Of a stretch of DNA of 64,000 nt, positions 1 to 8,512 are shown in pieces. How positions within the stretch are numbered: the first letter of the stretch is position 1; each line of letters starts with the position of its first letter. The notes below the pieces were generated by a model, which did no database searches, was not told where the DNA came from, and saw nothing but the letters and a program-made list of their open reading frames with translations. The position numbers were made by a program, and so were the translations under genes. Origin of the DNA: Tetramitus jugosus (taxonomy: Eukaryota > Heterolobosea > Eutetramitea > Acrasida > Vahlkampfiidae); assembly GCA_937625935.1 (NCBI GenBank), contig OW569362.1:248001-312000 (forward strand), given 5' to 3'.

Positions 1-375
1 GGTGCACTCGCTCGCAGCAGTAGCAGCGCATCGTTATTCGATGAATCCAATAGTGTCTCTCATGAAGAAAACGGACCAACAACAGTCAACGATGACTCCC
101 ACCCTCATCAGAGCACACTCACATACGAAACAAACACGGAAACATTATCAAAGTTTGAGATTATGGACGGTGATCCATGCAAGAATCAAATGGTGCCAAT
201 TCGGTTGTACTTGGCTGGCATACCACATTTGACTCCGTCCTATGCAGTGAAAAATATGTTTGATGTGTCATACTTTGTGAACGTTTGTTTAATCGATTCA
301 CACGATAGACGATTGTTCAAGCAACAAGAGATTTACGTGTACAGAAAGGAGTGGCCCAATTGGCGCCATCGATAA
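1..375 (+). CDS. VPS26: Vps26-like retromer subunit, C-terminal part (5' end outside window)
   Basis: The frame is open from the first base, so the gene begins upstream of the window. A Ser/His/Asn-rich linker is followed by the conserved end of the Vps26 C-terminal arrestin-like domain: a KFEIMDGDP segment, then IPIRLYLAG-type and HLTPSY segments, a YFVNVCLIDSHDRR stretch, and the FKQQEIYVYRKE end that is characteristic of the family. Vps26 is an arrestin-fold subunit of the retromer core (Vps26-Vps29-Vps35), which recycles cargo from endosomes to the Golgi or plasma membrane. The Ser-rich linker just before KFEIMDG looks like a lineage-specific insert. The protein ends soon after the last beta strand and lacks the long tail of animal Vps26. 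The identity is strong from the motif string; only about 124 codons are visible. Confidence 0.85.
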   Translation, partial: GALARSSSSASLFDESNSVSHEENGPTTVNDDSHPHQSTLTYETNTETLSKFEIMDGDPCKNQMVPIRLYLAGIPHLTPSYAVKNMFDVSYFVNVCLIDSHDRRLFKQQEIYVYRKEWPNWRHR

Positions 376-506
376 ATCACACATGCATTGTTTGTATTGA
401 ATACACTATTTACCCTATTTCTATTATACAATTCACGTATCACTTTTACACTTATTTTACAACTAATCTACACAGTGGGAGTCACGAACACCATAACGTT
501 TCATTA

Positions 507-866
507 TCAACCAGAGAAGTCAATGATGGTGTCCTTGTCATCAAAGTGACCCTCCTCGTCAATTGCTTGGTGCAATGGGCCAGTGGTTGCATCTTCCATG
601 TGGTGATGTTGCTGGCGATCCAAGGATGTGCCTTGGAGCTCTTCTCTGATGTGTTCAATCTCACCTGGATGTGCACCCAACTCAATGCTCTTATTCTCCT
701 TTTCCATTGTTCCAAGTGTGTCCTTGTCATTATTCAGGTGGAGTTCAGTGCTGGATAAATGATCTCTCTGACCCAGATGTAGTCTGGGAGTAACTGAGAA
801 TGCCCTGTAGGAGCACGATCGGGTGAGAGGTCTCATCAATACATTGATTCTTGTCAACATGGTCAT
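507..866 (-). CDS. small predicted mitochondrial protein, unknown function
   Basis: A 119-residue frame with an ATG start. The first about 35 residues are rich in Arg, Leu, Ser and Thr with no acidic residue (RINVLMRPLTRSCSYRAF region), as in a mitochondrial presequence with a likely cleavage near the RAFSVTP segment. The rest is strongly acidic and hydrophilic, rich in His, Asp, Glu and Gln, and includes a GAHPGEIEHIREEL segment. I do not recognise a family. It is convergent with the Vps26 gene, 131 bp away. The sharp contrast between a basic N-terminus and an acidic body argues for a real protein over a chance frame, but no homology was available to confirm it. Confidence 0.55.
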   Translation of the reverse strand: MTMLTRINVLMRPLTRSCSYRAFSVTPRLHLGQRDHLSSTELHLNNDKDTLGTMEKENKSIELGAHPGEIEHIREELQGTSLDRQQHHHMEDATTGPLHQAIDEEGHFDDKDTIIDFSG

Positions 867-1502
867 TCTCTAAATATTGTTTCAAAGTACTTGATCAAGA
901 AGCGTTTTTCATGAGATCATGCGAAGAATTTATGAGAACTGCCTGATCGGTCAACCACGAAGCAATAAAAAGGAGTTCTTCGGTGGCTATTCTCGTACTA
1001 TTGTCCGACTGTCGGTGTGTAACGTGTGTCAGTCAATTTCAATAGGACGTTCCCTTGCCATATTTGAGAATTTTCGTGTGGAACATTTGTCCTGATCAGG
1101 CGAAGACAAGTATTGGAAATCTGGAGTCAATGAATCAAAAACATCGTTTCACCTCTTAAGAGAAAACCAATTCTCATGCCTCGACCGTAACACCATTTGT
1201 TGCACCACTTGGATATCCACCAATAGAACCTTGTCAAAAACACGCAAACAACAGCAACCACCACAGCAACATCCTCACTGAGTTTTACACTAACAACTTC
1301 TTGTGAATCTCAAAAGCTAAAAGACACATATCTTCCTGTTCATCCAAAACACGTGTAAACACAACACACGCCATCCCTGGCCTTCAAGAGAAAAAATAGG
1401 ACGCTGTCTATTTTTTTTGGTTGCAGCAACGACATACACCTCATACAACATAATATTGACATCTTATAAGATTTCAAAGTCAATTGTGTTCCAAGAAAAA
1501 AG
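867..1502. other. intergenic region between divergent genes
   Basis: It lies between the start of the small mitochondrial-type gene (minus strand) and the start of the GAF gene (plus strand), so it should hold both promoters. I saw no credible frame. The last 250 bases are rich in A and CAA/ACA steps, as in the 5' leaders of other genes in this window. A run of eight T lies near 1412. Confidence 0.5.
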
Positions 1503-2345
1503 ATGTCTCATCAGCATCATCATCACCACCACCACCACCAACATTCAATTTTAACCATGAGCTCTTCATCTCCCTTGTCCAAGGTAGGTAAGTCATCGTC
1601 TTCCTCTACGACTACGATAACTTCAAATAACCACAGTAGCACCACTAGCACGAGCAGCAGCAACAATCGTAACTCTTCCTCCTCGTCTTCTTCATCATCT
1701 CACAATGTGTTTCAATGTGAATTTAACATTGATAAGAAGCTGGAGGAGTTTGCTTATTTGGCCTGCGATATTACCAACTGTGCCAGTAGTTTCCTATTCA
1801 CGGTTGATCACTCGAACTCTAATCAAAAAAGAACGATTAGGGCCATGTGTGGTGTCGAAGTCAACTCTGTGATGCAAGAAATTGCCTTGTTCCCTGTGCC
1901 TCTCATTGATGACAATGAACACTCTGCACCCAATCACAATTTAACTGACTTGGAGCACTTGTATAGTAGCTTTGAGAGCTCTAGTCATCGGACTGATTCA
2001 ACCATTGAGGTTATTGGAGATATGAGAGCTGAGAACAATGAGTACTATCGGTCTTTGACAGAACAATTTGGGTACAGATTCTGTGTCAGTCTTCGTTTGA
2101 CCATGATTGGTGCAATGTCATGTATTCTGTGTATTTTTGATTACACACCAAGACGTAAACTACGGACCACTGAGACAGATGCTTTGATGTTACTGACAGA
2201 AAAGGCATTGGTACGAGCTTTACAGTTGCAAAGCCCTCGCACTAACAACAATAATAATCAGAACAACAACAATAACTTCAATAATAATAGTAATAGTAAC
2301 AATAATAATAATACCTCTGTTCTTCGGAATAGATCAAGGCGGTAA
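1503..2345 (+). CDS. GAF-domain protein with His-, Ser- and Asn-rich flanks
   Basis: 280 residues. The N-terminus has a run of eight His, then a long Ser/Thr/Asn low-complexity stretch to about residue 70. Residues about 75-243 look like a GAF domain: a helix (LEEFAYLACDITNC), a central strand region with FLFTVD, the VIGDMRAENNEYYRSL segment, which matches the 'impending penalty and removal' part of free GAF domains, a CVSLRLTMIGAMSCILCIFD strand pair, and a last helix with TETDALMLLTEKA. The C-terminal 30 residues are nearly all Asn with Ser. GAF domains bind small ligands or serve as dimer modules; the ligand cannot be read from sequence. No kinase or cyclase partner domain is present, so this is a stand-alone GAF protein, as in some bacterial signalling proteins. 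Confidence 0.65.
   Translation: MSHQHHHHHHHHQHSILTMSSSSPLSKVGKSSSSSTTTITSNNHSSTTSTSSSNNRNSSSSSSSSSHNVFQCEFNIDKKLEEFAYLACDITNCASSFLFTVDHSNSNQKRTIRAMCGVEVNSVMQEIALFPVPLIDDNEHSAPNHNLTDLEHLYSSFESSSHRTDSTIEVIGDMRAENNEYYRSLTEQFGYRFCVSLRLTMIGAMSCILCIFDYTPRRKLRTTETDALMLLTEKALVRALQLQSPRTNNNNNQNNNNNFNNNSNSNNNNNTSVLRNRSRR
2244..2312 (+). repeat. AAC/AAT trinucleotide tract coding for poly-Asn
   Basis: Imperfect AAC/AAT/AGT triplets at the 3' end of the GAF gene encode an Asn-rich tail. The codon mixture (AAC, AAT, CAG, AGT) shows it is an older interrupted tract, not a fresh pure expansion. Confidence 0.8.
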
Positions 2346-3107
2346 ACTAAGAGATTGAATCACCATAAAGTTTCAATCAGAGAAGGTGATGCATTCTTTG
2401 AGTTGCTGTCCAATACCATCCCCTTAAGGAATATCCTTTACAATGCACGTTTTTGGTTGGCCAAAGTGCCATACATTTGAACTCTCACTACAAGTAGTGA
2501 AATGGAGTGTAACAAACAGTTCACTCACCCCTTCAAAAAAATTTGGCTCAAGAAAGGCCCACAGTAAATCATGTCAGCCATTGAGTACAAATGTTGTATC
2601 TTTTTGAACTAGTTTTATTTGAACAGTACCTGTCAAACTTACAGTCGTTTTACAATAAGAGAACTAAATGAGTTCAGCCAACCAAGGTTTTCTGTAAATA
2701 TCAACCGCAATCCTCGATCCGAAGACATTGCATATTTCTAAGATCGAGAGTGTTTTGTCTGACAAGGCTGTCACTACCCAAAGGTTCAACAAGAAAGTCA
2801 TGAATGAAAGTTCCTCCTTCACCGCTCACAAAGCTCTATGCGAGTCATGAATGCCAGCACAAACCGTTTAGCAACTTATCTTGAGTTTAACGATGTTTGA
2901 AAGATTGTAGAACACAATTGTATCCGAAGTGTCCAACAAATTTTGAGTAAAAGTTCCACGTTTCATAGTAACATAGTGTAGTTCTTATGCCTTATTCTAT
3001 TGAGCAAGTTTTATTCTATCAAGCACTAGTCCAAATAAATAAATTAAGAGGTTGGTTGAGCTGTGCTCAGAGTAGAAGAATTGATCTTCCAACCATAGAA
3101 GAGCAAC
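2346..3107. other. intergenic region between convergent genes
   Basis: It separates the 3' ends of the GAF gene (plus) and the RWP-RK gene (minus). No frame of coding character was seen. It holds a small inverted repeat (7-bp arms TCACTAC / GTAGTGA separated by AA) near 2486-2501 and an AATAAATAAATTAA run near 3034-3047 that could serve in 3' end formation. At 760 bp it is long for this compact region; a missed small gene or non-coding RNA cannot be excluded. Confidence 0.5.
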
Positions 3108-4436
3108 TCACGAATTAACAGCATAGTCAGCTGCAACAGGAGATTCTCGTGGAGATGATAGAGAAGGAGATGATGGAAAGGGGGACGAGGAAGAAGTTGA
3201 GCAAGATGAGGACAATTCCTCACTCAATGCAGGAGTAGGACTGGAAGGGGTTCTATTGAATGCTGATTGCAGAGCTTCCCAAGTGCTCTCATCAATCTTC
3301 TTCTCTGGTACATTGCTAACATTGACCAAGAAACTCAAGTGTCTCTTTCTGTGCTTGCCTTTCATGTATTCTGGCCAAGGCTTTCTAGGCCATCTCAGTC
3401 CGGGATAAACCATGTAGAATCGCCTCTTGAGCGTACTTAAACTAATTCCCATGAGTTCAGCAGCCTTAGGTTGACAATACTTGATGTGTTCATCAATTTG
3501 CTCCTTGATGGCAACCAAGTTTGCATTTGCTCTGCTCTGACCACTCATATTGGAGTTTGCCATCTCAGCACTACGATTTGCAATTGCTTCATATTCATCT
3601 TCACTCTCACTGCTACTACTAGTGTCCTGTTGACGCCTACGAGAATGATTCTTGTTGTTCTTCTTTCCCTTCTTGTTGTTGAACCTAGTGCTGCTCTTGT
3701 TTGTCACTGTTGAAGCTTGTGGTGAATTTCTGCTCTGAAGAGGTTTCCTAGATCTCCTCTTTGAAATAGAATTGCCATGATAGCTCTCATCAATGGGAGA
3801 CACCGGAGAAGCAACGGGAGAAACTTTCCTGTGCCTCCTGCTGTCGGGTGCGGAGGATGACGGGTGAATTGTTTCAACCGTTGGCGACTGGGGGTTAGTA
3901 TCGTCATGGTTATGATTACCCTTTTGTTGTGGGGCAGTAGTTGGCCTTGGATAATAGGAGTAGTGGTAATGATCCCCACCACGGGAGGGCCAATGATTGT
4001 TATAGCTCTCTATTGGAGGAGAGTATCTTGCTTGATAATGCATGGATAGAGAGCTTTGATAGGGCGAATGAGGGGCAGGATAATAATAAGGATGAGAGTA
4101 CCTTTGAGATTCAGCTGAATGAGGAGATGGAGGAACGTGCAACGAATATGATTCTTGTTCTTCTTGATGATGATGGTGGTGATACACTTGATAGGTGGCT
4201 TGTGCTGTTGCTACGTGTCTATTACTACTATGGTAGCAATGGTCGCTCATGAAAGAAGTGGAGGATGTTTCTTGGGAGGGAGAGCTACGACTAGACAACA
4301 CGTTTACTGTAGTAGACACAGAAACTGGAGATGTTGTTTCTTGTTGGTGTTGATTCTCTTTCCTTGTGGAGATCAGGAATTGTGGTCTTGGAAGCAGCAA
4401 AGATGCTGATGGAGAGAGAGATTGTGGATGGTGCAT
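3108..4436 (-). CDS. RWP-RK domain transcription regulator
   Basis: 442 residues from the first in-frame ATG; the open frame extends six codons upstream but begins on TTG after a TGA. The N-terminal two thirds are low complexity (Ser, Pro, His, Tyr, Gln), including His runs and basic patches (KKGKKNNKNHSRRRQQ). Residues about 300-360 hold the RWP-RK domain: a helix of AIKEQIDEHIKYCQPKAAEL, then MGISLSTLKRRF, then the signature LRWPRKPWPEY. This domain binds DNA in plant NIN-like and RKD proteins and is also found in slime moulds and other protists. A Ser-rich tail follows. The motif reads RWPRK with no residue inserted between P and RK. Function is inferred as nuclear DNA binding; targets are unknown. 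Confidence 0.8.
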   Translation of the reverse strand: MHHPQSLSPSASLLLPRPQFLISTRKENQHQQETTSPVSVSTTVNVLSSRSSPSQETSSTSFMSDHCYHSSNRHVATAQATYQVYHHHHHQEEQESYSLHVPPSPHSAESQRYSHPYYYPAPHSPYQSSLSMHYQARYSPPIESYNNHWPSRGGDHYHYSYYPRPTTAPQQKGNHNHDDTNPQSPTVETIHPSSSAPDSRRHRKVSPVASPVSPIDESYHGNSISKRRSRKPLQSRNSPQASTVTNKSSTRFNNKKGKKNNKNHSRRRQQDTSSSSESEDEYEAIANRSAEMANSNMSGQSRANANLVAIKEQIDEHIKYCQPKAAELMGISLSTLKRRFYMVYPGLRWPRKPWPEYMKGKHRKRHLSFLVNVSNVPEKKIDESTWEALQSAFNRTPSSPTPALSEELSSSCSTSSSSPFPSSPSLSSPRESPVAADYAVNS

Positions 4437-5292
4437 GCCTTCGTTGTTCAACAATGGATGATAGAGGTTGGTTGTAGTTCAGTTGGTTTTGGCAACAAGC
4501 AACTCAATCAAAAGGAGGACGACTTGCTTTTGGGAAGGTGGGTTTCCAGCACACAGCAAAGAGAATTTAGGTCTTGTTGGATTCAAATGTCGAGCGAATT
4601 GGAGGGGTGAGGTGTTGAGCTCGATGATTGTTTTAGTTCTTTCTGTTGGTGAGAGCTTGATATTGACAAGATAGAGAAAGGGACTCTCACTTCGGTGAAC
4701 AATATCTTGTTTTGACGTCTCAAGATGAGGATTCTAGGGAGAGTCTCCGTGTGTTGGAGTTGGGGTTCCTCTTGAGCACCAAATGCCTTTGCCAAGAGAA
4801 AGGACGCGGAAATAAAACGTATTTGTGACTATTATACCAGCTTCGAAATGGATTGAGCGATCGTTTAACCATATCATGCATTGGATCATGCATTCGAGGA
4901 GGAACTTGGAGGAACCGCAAATTTGATTTGGAGCTGATGGAGAGAATCTGTTGACGCGACATTTTCAGATATGGCAAGGGTATGCGGGCAATGTCTCGAA
5001 GAGCCAATCAAAGTCCTTTTCAATTTGACGGTCACCCAAGATTTAAAAGCCCTCAATTTTTCGCCGACATTTTTACAAAAAATGTTTCATTCCAGAATCT
5101 CATTGAATTCACCACAAAAGTGCAAGGTTCAATCTTCTCTCGCATCTTTTTTTTCACACCGAAAGTTGAACGAACAAACCGCCCGTAAAACTTGGACCAA
5201 CTCTTCTCGATCTCATTCATAAAAAAATAAAACAAGAAACCCACCAACAAAAAACACATCAACAACTAACAACAACAAATACAAAAAACAAC
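4437..5292. other. divergent intergenic region upstream of RWP-RK and DED1 genes
   Basis: It must hold promoters for both flanking genes. The last 70 bases before the DED1 start are very A-rich with CAA repeats, a typical leader here. A minus-strand frame (ATG at 4962, end 4720, 80 codons, very basic) is present but unsupported by any motif; it could be an exon of a missed gene. Confidence 0.45.
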
Positions 5293-7080
5293 ATGCCTAG
5301 ATACGACGATAATCATTACTCTTCTCACTCTGCTACAAAGCCATACGATGATCAATACCAAAGAAGCGGCGGCGACCGCGAACCATACAGATCCAGTGGT
5401 GGCAGCGGATACGGCGGCGGTGGATACGGTGGTGGCCGATCATACGGAGGTTCATCATCATCATCCTATGGAGGTCATAGCAGCTATGACAGACGTGATG
5501 ATAGAGGAGGAGACTCCCGTGGTGGAATGAATAGAACTCCAGCTGATGCTGAACCATACACAAGAGAAGAAGAAACTGAAGAAAAGCTTTTTGAAAAGGC
5601 ACCAACTAACCCTGGTATCAACTTTGACAATTATGAAAACATTCCTGTTGAAGTGTTCGGAAATGATGCCCCTGCACCTATTGAGAGCTTTGAAGATGCA
5701 AACTTGCCAGCCTCTCTTTTGAGAAACATTAAGAGAGCCAACTATAACAAACCAACTCCAGTTCAAAGATATGCAATTCCTATTGTGACCGCCAAGAGAG
5801 ACTTGATGGCTTGTGCACAGACTGGTTCCGGAAAGACCAATGCCTTCTTATTCCCAATGATTAACCGGTTGTTGAAGGATATGCCAGAGAGAGTCAGAGG
5901 ACAAGTGAGTACACCTTCTGCTCTTATTTTGGCACCTACAAGAGAATTGGCCACACAAATTTATGATGAAGCAAGAAAGTTCCTTTATCAATCTGGATTG
6001 AGATCAGTTGTTGTCTATGGTGGTGCTGATGCCAGATATCAAATTAACCAATTGAACTATGGATGCGATATTCTTGTCGCTACTCCTGGTCGTTTGAGTG
6101 ACTTGCTAGAGAGACGTGCTGTCACCATGAACACTGTCAAGTATCTAGTGTTGGATGAAGCCGATAGAATGTTGGACATGGGTTTTGAAAAGCAAATCAG
6201 ACACATTGTTCTTCAATCTGGAATGCCTGATGTCACAATGAGAAATACTTTGCTCTTCTCTGCTACGTTCCCAAAGGAAATTCAAAGATTAGCTATGGAC
6301 TTTTTGAACAAGGACTACCTGTTCTTGACTGTTGGTAGAGTCGGTGCTGCAAGTGAGAATGTGAGTCAAGGCTTTGAGTTCTGCGAGCCAGACCAAAAGA
6401 ATGAAATTTTGCTCAAGCACATGAAGGAGACTCCAGGATTGGCTTTAATCTTTACAAAGACCAAGAGAGACGCTGATGATTTGGAACACTTCCTGTACGA
6501 GAATGGTTACAAGGTGTCTTCTATCCATGGTGATCGATCTCAACGTCAGAGAGAATATGCATTGAGAAGCTTCAAGAGTGGAATAACCCCAGTTTTGGTG
6601 GCTACTGATGTTGCTGCAAGAGGTTTGGATATTCCTTCTGTACAACATGTGATCAACTACGATTTGCCTGAGAATATTGATGATTATACTCATCGTATTG
6701 GTAGAACTGGTAGAGCAGGTAACACTGGTAAGGCCACTTCCTTCTACACCTTTAAGAACAGAAATCTTGCCACTGATTTGGTTCAATCATTGAATGATGC
6801 CAAGCAACCGGTGCCTGAGCAATTGCAAAAAGCAGCTGATTATAGATCCAACCGTGGATTCGGAGGTGGATATGGTCGCGGTGGCGGTGGTAGAGGTTAT
6901 GGAGGTGGTCGTGGTGGTGGCTTCGGAGGAGGAAATAGAGGCTTTGGCGGTGGTAACAGCGGTGGTTATGGTGGCCAAAGTCGAGGATATGGTGGTGGCA
7001 GTGGTTATGGCGGTCAGAGCCGGGGTGGTGGTGCACCTTACTCTAACAATAGAGGAGGCGGCTATCAAAACGACTACTAA
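5293..7080 (+). CDS. DED1: DED1/DDX3-type DEAD-box RNA helicase
   Basis: 595 residues, the usual size for the family. All helicase motifs are present in order: Q motif (YNKPTPVQRYAIP, about 153), motif I ACAQTGSGKT (about 175), Ia APTRELATQ, Ib VATPGRLSD, II VLDEADRMLDMGF (about 288), III SATFP (about 323), IV LIFTKTKRDAD, V VATDVAARGLDIP and VI HRIGRTGRAG (about 467). The N-terminus (residues 1-75) and the last 75 residues are Gly-rich with Arg, Tyr and Ser, like the RGG-type RNA-binding ends of DED1 and vasa proteins. DED1/DDX3 unwinds mRNA leaders during ribosome scanning in the cytoplasm. The core spacing and Gly-rich ends favour DED1 over eIF4A, which lacks the tails; a vasa-like role cannot be separated by sequence alone. 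No intron is needed. Confidence 0.93.
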   Translation: MPRYDDNHYSSHSATKPYDDQYQRSGGDREPYRSSGGSGYGGGGYGGGRSYGGSSSSSYGGHSSYDRRDDRGGDSRGGMNRTPADAEPYTREEETEEKLFEKAPTNPGINFDNYENIPVEVFGNDAPAPIESFEDANLPASLLRNIKRANYNKPTPVQRYAIPIVTAKRDLMACAQTGSGKTNAFLFPMINRLLKDMPERVRGQVSTPSALILAPTRELATQIYDEARKFLYQSGLRSVVVYGGADARYQINQLNYGCDILVATPGRLSDLLERRAVTMNTVKYLVLDEADRMLDMGFEKQIRHIVLQSGMPDVTMRNTLLFSATFPKEIQRLAMDFLNKDYLFLTVGRVGAASENVSQGFEFCEPDQKNEILLKHMKETPGLALIFTKTKRDADDLEHFLYENGYKVSSIHGDRSQRQREYALRSFKSGITPVLVATDVAARGLDIPSVQHVINYDLPENIDDYTHRIGRTGRAGNTGKATSFYTFKNRNLATDLVQSLNDAKQPVPEQLQKAADYRSNRGFGGGYGRGGGGRGYGGGRGGGFGGGNRGFGGGNSGGYGGQSRGYGGGSGYGGQSRGGGAPYSNNRGGGYQNDY

Positions 7081-7839
7081 GCGCGCTTTCCAACAGAAGG
7101 AAAGCGGTGATTCATTCGAGAGTCAAATGTAAGTAGGACATTATGTATTGCTATGTTTGCGCGTATGTGTGTGTGTTTTGTCATTGACAAAAAGTGTGGA
7201 CATGTGAGGGGCGTAATAGAACTTGTTACACTTCTCGATCTGCATTCTTTTCCAATGATCGACAAGACACACCACTACTTGTAATTTGAGGGCTGTTCAA
7301 ACCTTTGTGCTACTGCATGTATGTATTGAGAGCTCTCTTCAAGCATGTGTTGTCCTATTTCACTCTTGTTAGTCATCGTTTTTCATCGACCATCCTTTGT
7401 GTCAGATTAACGCAGTCAATTCAGTTTAGTGGGACTTCTTCGAGTCCCAGGATTCCGATGTGTTGTGTTGCTGACATTTTCCTTTTTGTTTCCTTGATCT
7501 TGAATTCCTAACATTTCCCTTTGAAATTTACATAAACATTTCCCATTCATTAATTTTTCCTTGCTTCTTCTCGTAAACAAACGTTCATAGTGGGTTTGGC
7601 TGTTTTCCCACACGCCGGACCTTGGCAGCATGTTCGAGGGCAGCATCCGCGAATTCAACACGCGAGGCCCACGGCCAAGAGCATACCAAAGCATTTTCAC
7701 ACAGAAAAAACGAACAAGACAAGACCTAAGTGTTGCTGCTCGCTCACACCCAACAACGACACAAACATCCAACACGAATTTGATTGAAAAAGCCAGTGTC
7801 AAACATCGCATTGAACAACACAATATCAGCACCACCATC
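7081..7839. other. intergenic region with 3' UTR of DED1 and leader of the GNAT gene
   Basis: No separate gene is evident. T-rich stretches dominate 7300-7600. The frame of the next gene stays open upstream to an ATG at 7630, adding 70 basic, Arg/Thr/Gln-rich residues. These could be a mitochondrial-type extension, but the CAA/ACA-rich composition is that of an ordinary leader. Confidence 0.4.
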
Positions 7840-8358
7840 ATGTCAGCACCCATCCATATGAGACTTGCAACACTGGACGACTATCCTGTTGTCTTTAGAG
7901 GAAGAGACGAAATTCGAGTGATTGAACAGTACGATCACGATGAGACGACATCACCTGAAGAAAGCATAACATTCATCAAGGATGCCATTAAAAAGGGCCA
8001 TGTGTGGATTGCTATTCTCGGAGGTGAACCTGCTGGCTTCATCTGGTTCGTCCGATCCAAGAAGTGCCCCTTTGGCGTCGATTATCTGGATCAGAGCACA
8101 GAGTACATTTTCATTGATTTTGTCTGGGTAGATCCAAAGTTCCGCGGTAGACGCGTCGGTAACTATCTCTATGACTTTGCAGAGGAGTACTGTAAAAGGA
8201 ATAACATTCCAGAGATTGTGTTGGATGTGATGCCAATGAATCCAAAATCTGTTGAATTTCACACGCACATTGGATTCAAGCCTGTGTGCACTGTTTTTTC
8301 GAGAAAAGTTGGAAAGAAGGAAGATGGTGGTCAAACGATCTTACCAAGCAAGCTATAA
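7840..8358 (+). CDS. GNAT-family N-acetyltransferase
   Basis: 172 residues from the ATG at 7840, chosen because the fold begins right after it (PIHMRLATLDDYPVV is a typical first GNAT strand and helix). The acetyl-CoA binding core reads FIDFVWVDPKFRGRRVGNYLYDFAEE: a beta strand, then the pyrophosphate loop RGRRVG (consensus Q/R-x-x-G-x-G/A), then a helix. A later segment, VLDVMPMNPKSVEFHTHIGFKPV, matches motif B with the usual N-x-x-x-x-x-F-x-x-x-G-F pattern. GNAT enzymes transfer acetyl groups from acetyl-CoA to amines; the substrate cannot be told. An upstream in-frame ATG at 7630 would add 70 residues. Confidence 0.8.
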   Translation: MSAPIHMRLATLDDYPVVFRGRDEIRVIEQYDHDETTSPEESITFIKDAIKKGHVWIAILGGEPAGFIWFVRSKKCPFGVDYLDQSTEYIFIDFVWVDPKFRGRRVGNYLYDFAEEYCKRNNIPEIVLDVMPMNPKSVEFHTHIGFKPVCTVFSRKVGKKEDGGQTILPSKL

Positions 8359-8512
8359 AGCTTAAATATCAAACATGTGGTTGATATAAAGATTTGTGTT
8401 TGAACTTATTCTGTTCTTTTCGTCATGCAAGCGCCAAAATGCAATTTGAGACGGGGTATTACAGTAAGTGCACTAGTCACTGAACTTCCGAGTTCTCGTT
8501 GTCTGAGTTTGC

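Noticed and set aside
1515-1541. His run resembling an engineered tag
   Set aside because: His, Asn, Gln and Ser tracts are widespread in this genome; the run is interrupted and encoded by mixed codons.
4720-4962. Minus-strand frame of 80 codons, basic, upstream of the DED1 gene
   Set aside because: It has an ATG but no recognisable motif, and lies in a promoter region. It may be an exon of a missed gene, but I cannot support it.
6752-7068. Minus-strand frames across the Gly-rich tail of DED1
   Set aside because: These are shadows of GGT/GGC-rich coding sequence (read as His/Thr-rich on the other strand).
7630-7839. Longer N-terminus of the GNAT gene
   Set aside because: The extension is Thr/Gln/Arg-rich like leader sequence and the GNAT fold starts at 7840; it is kept only as an alternative.
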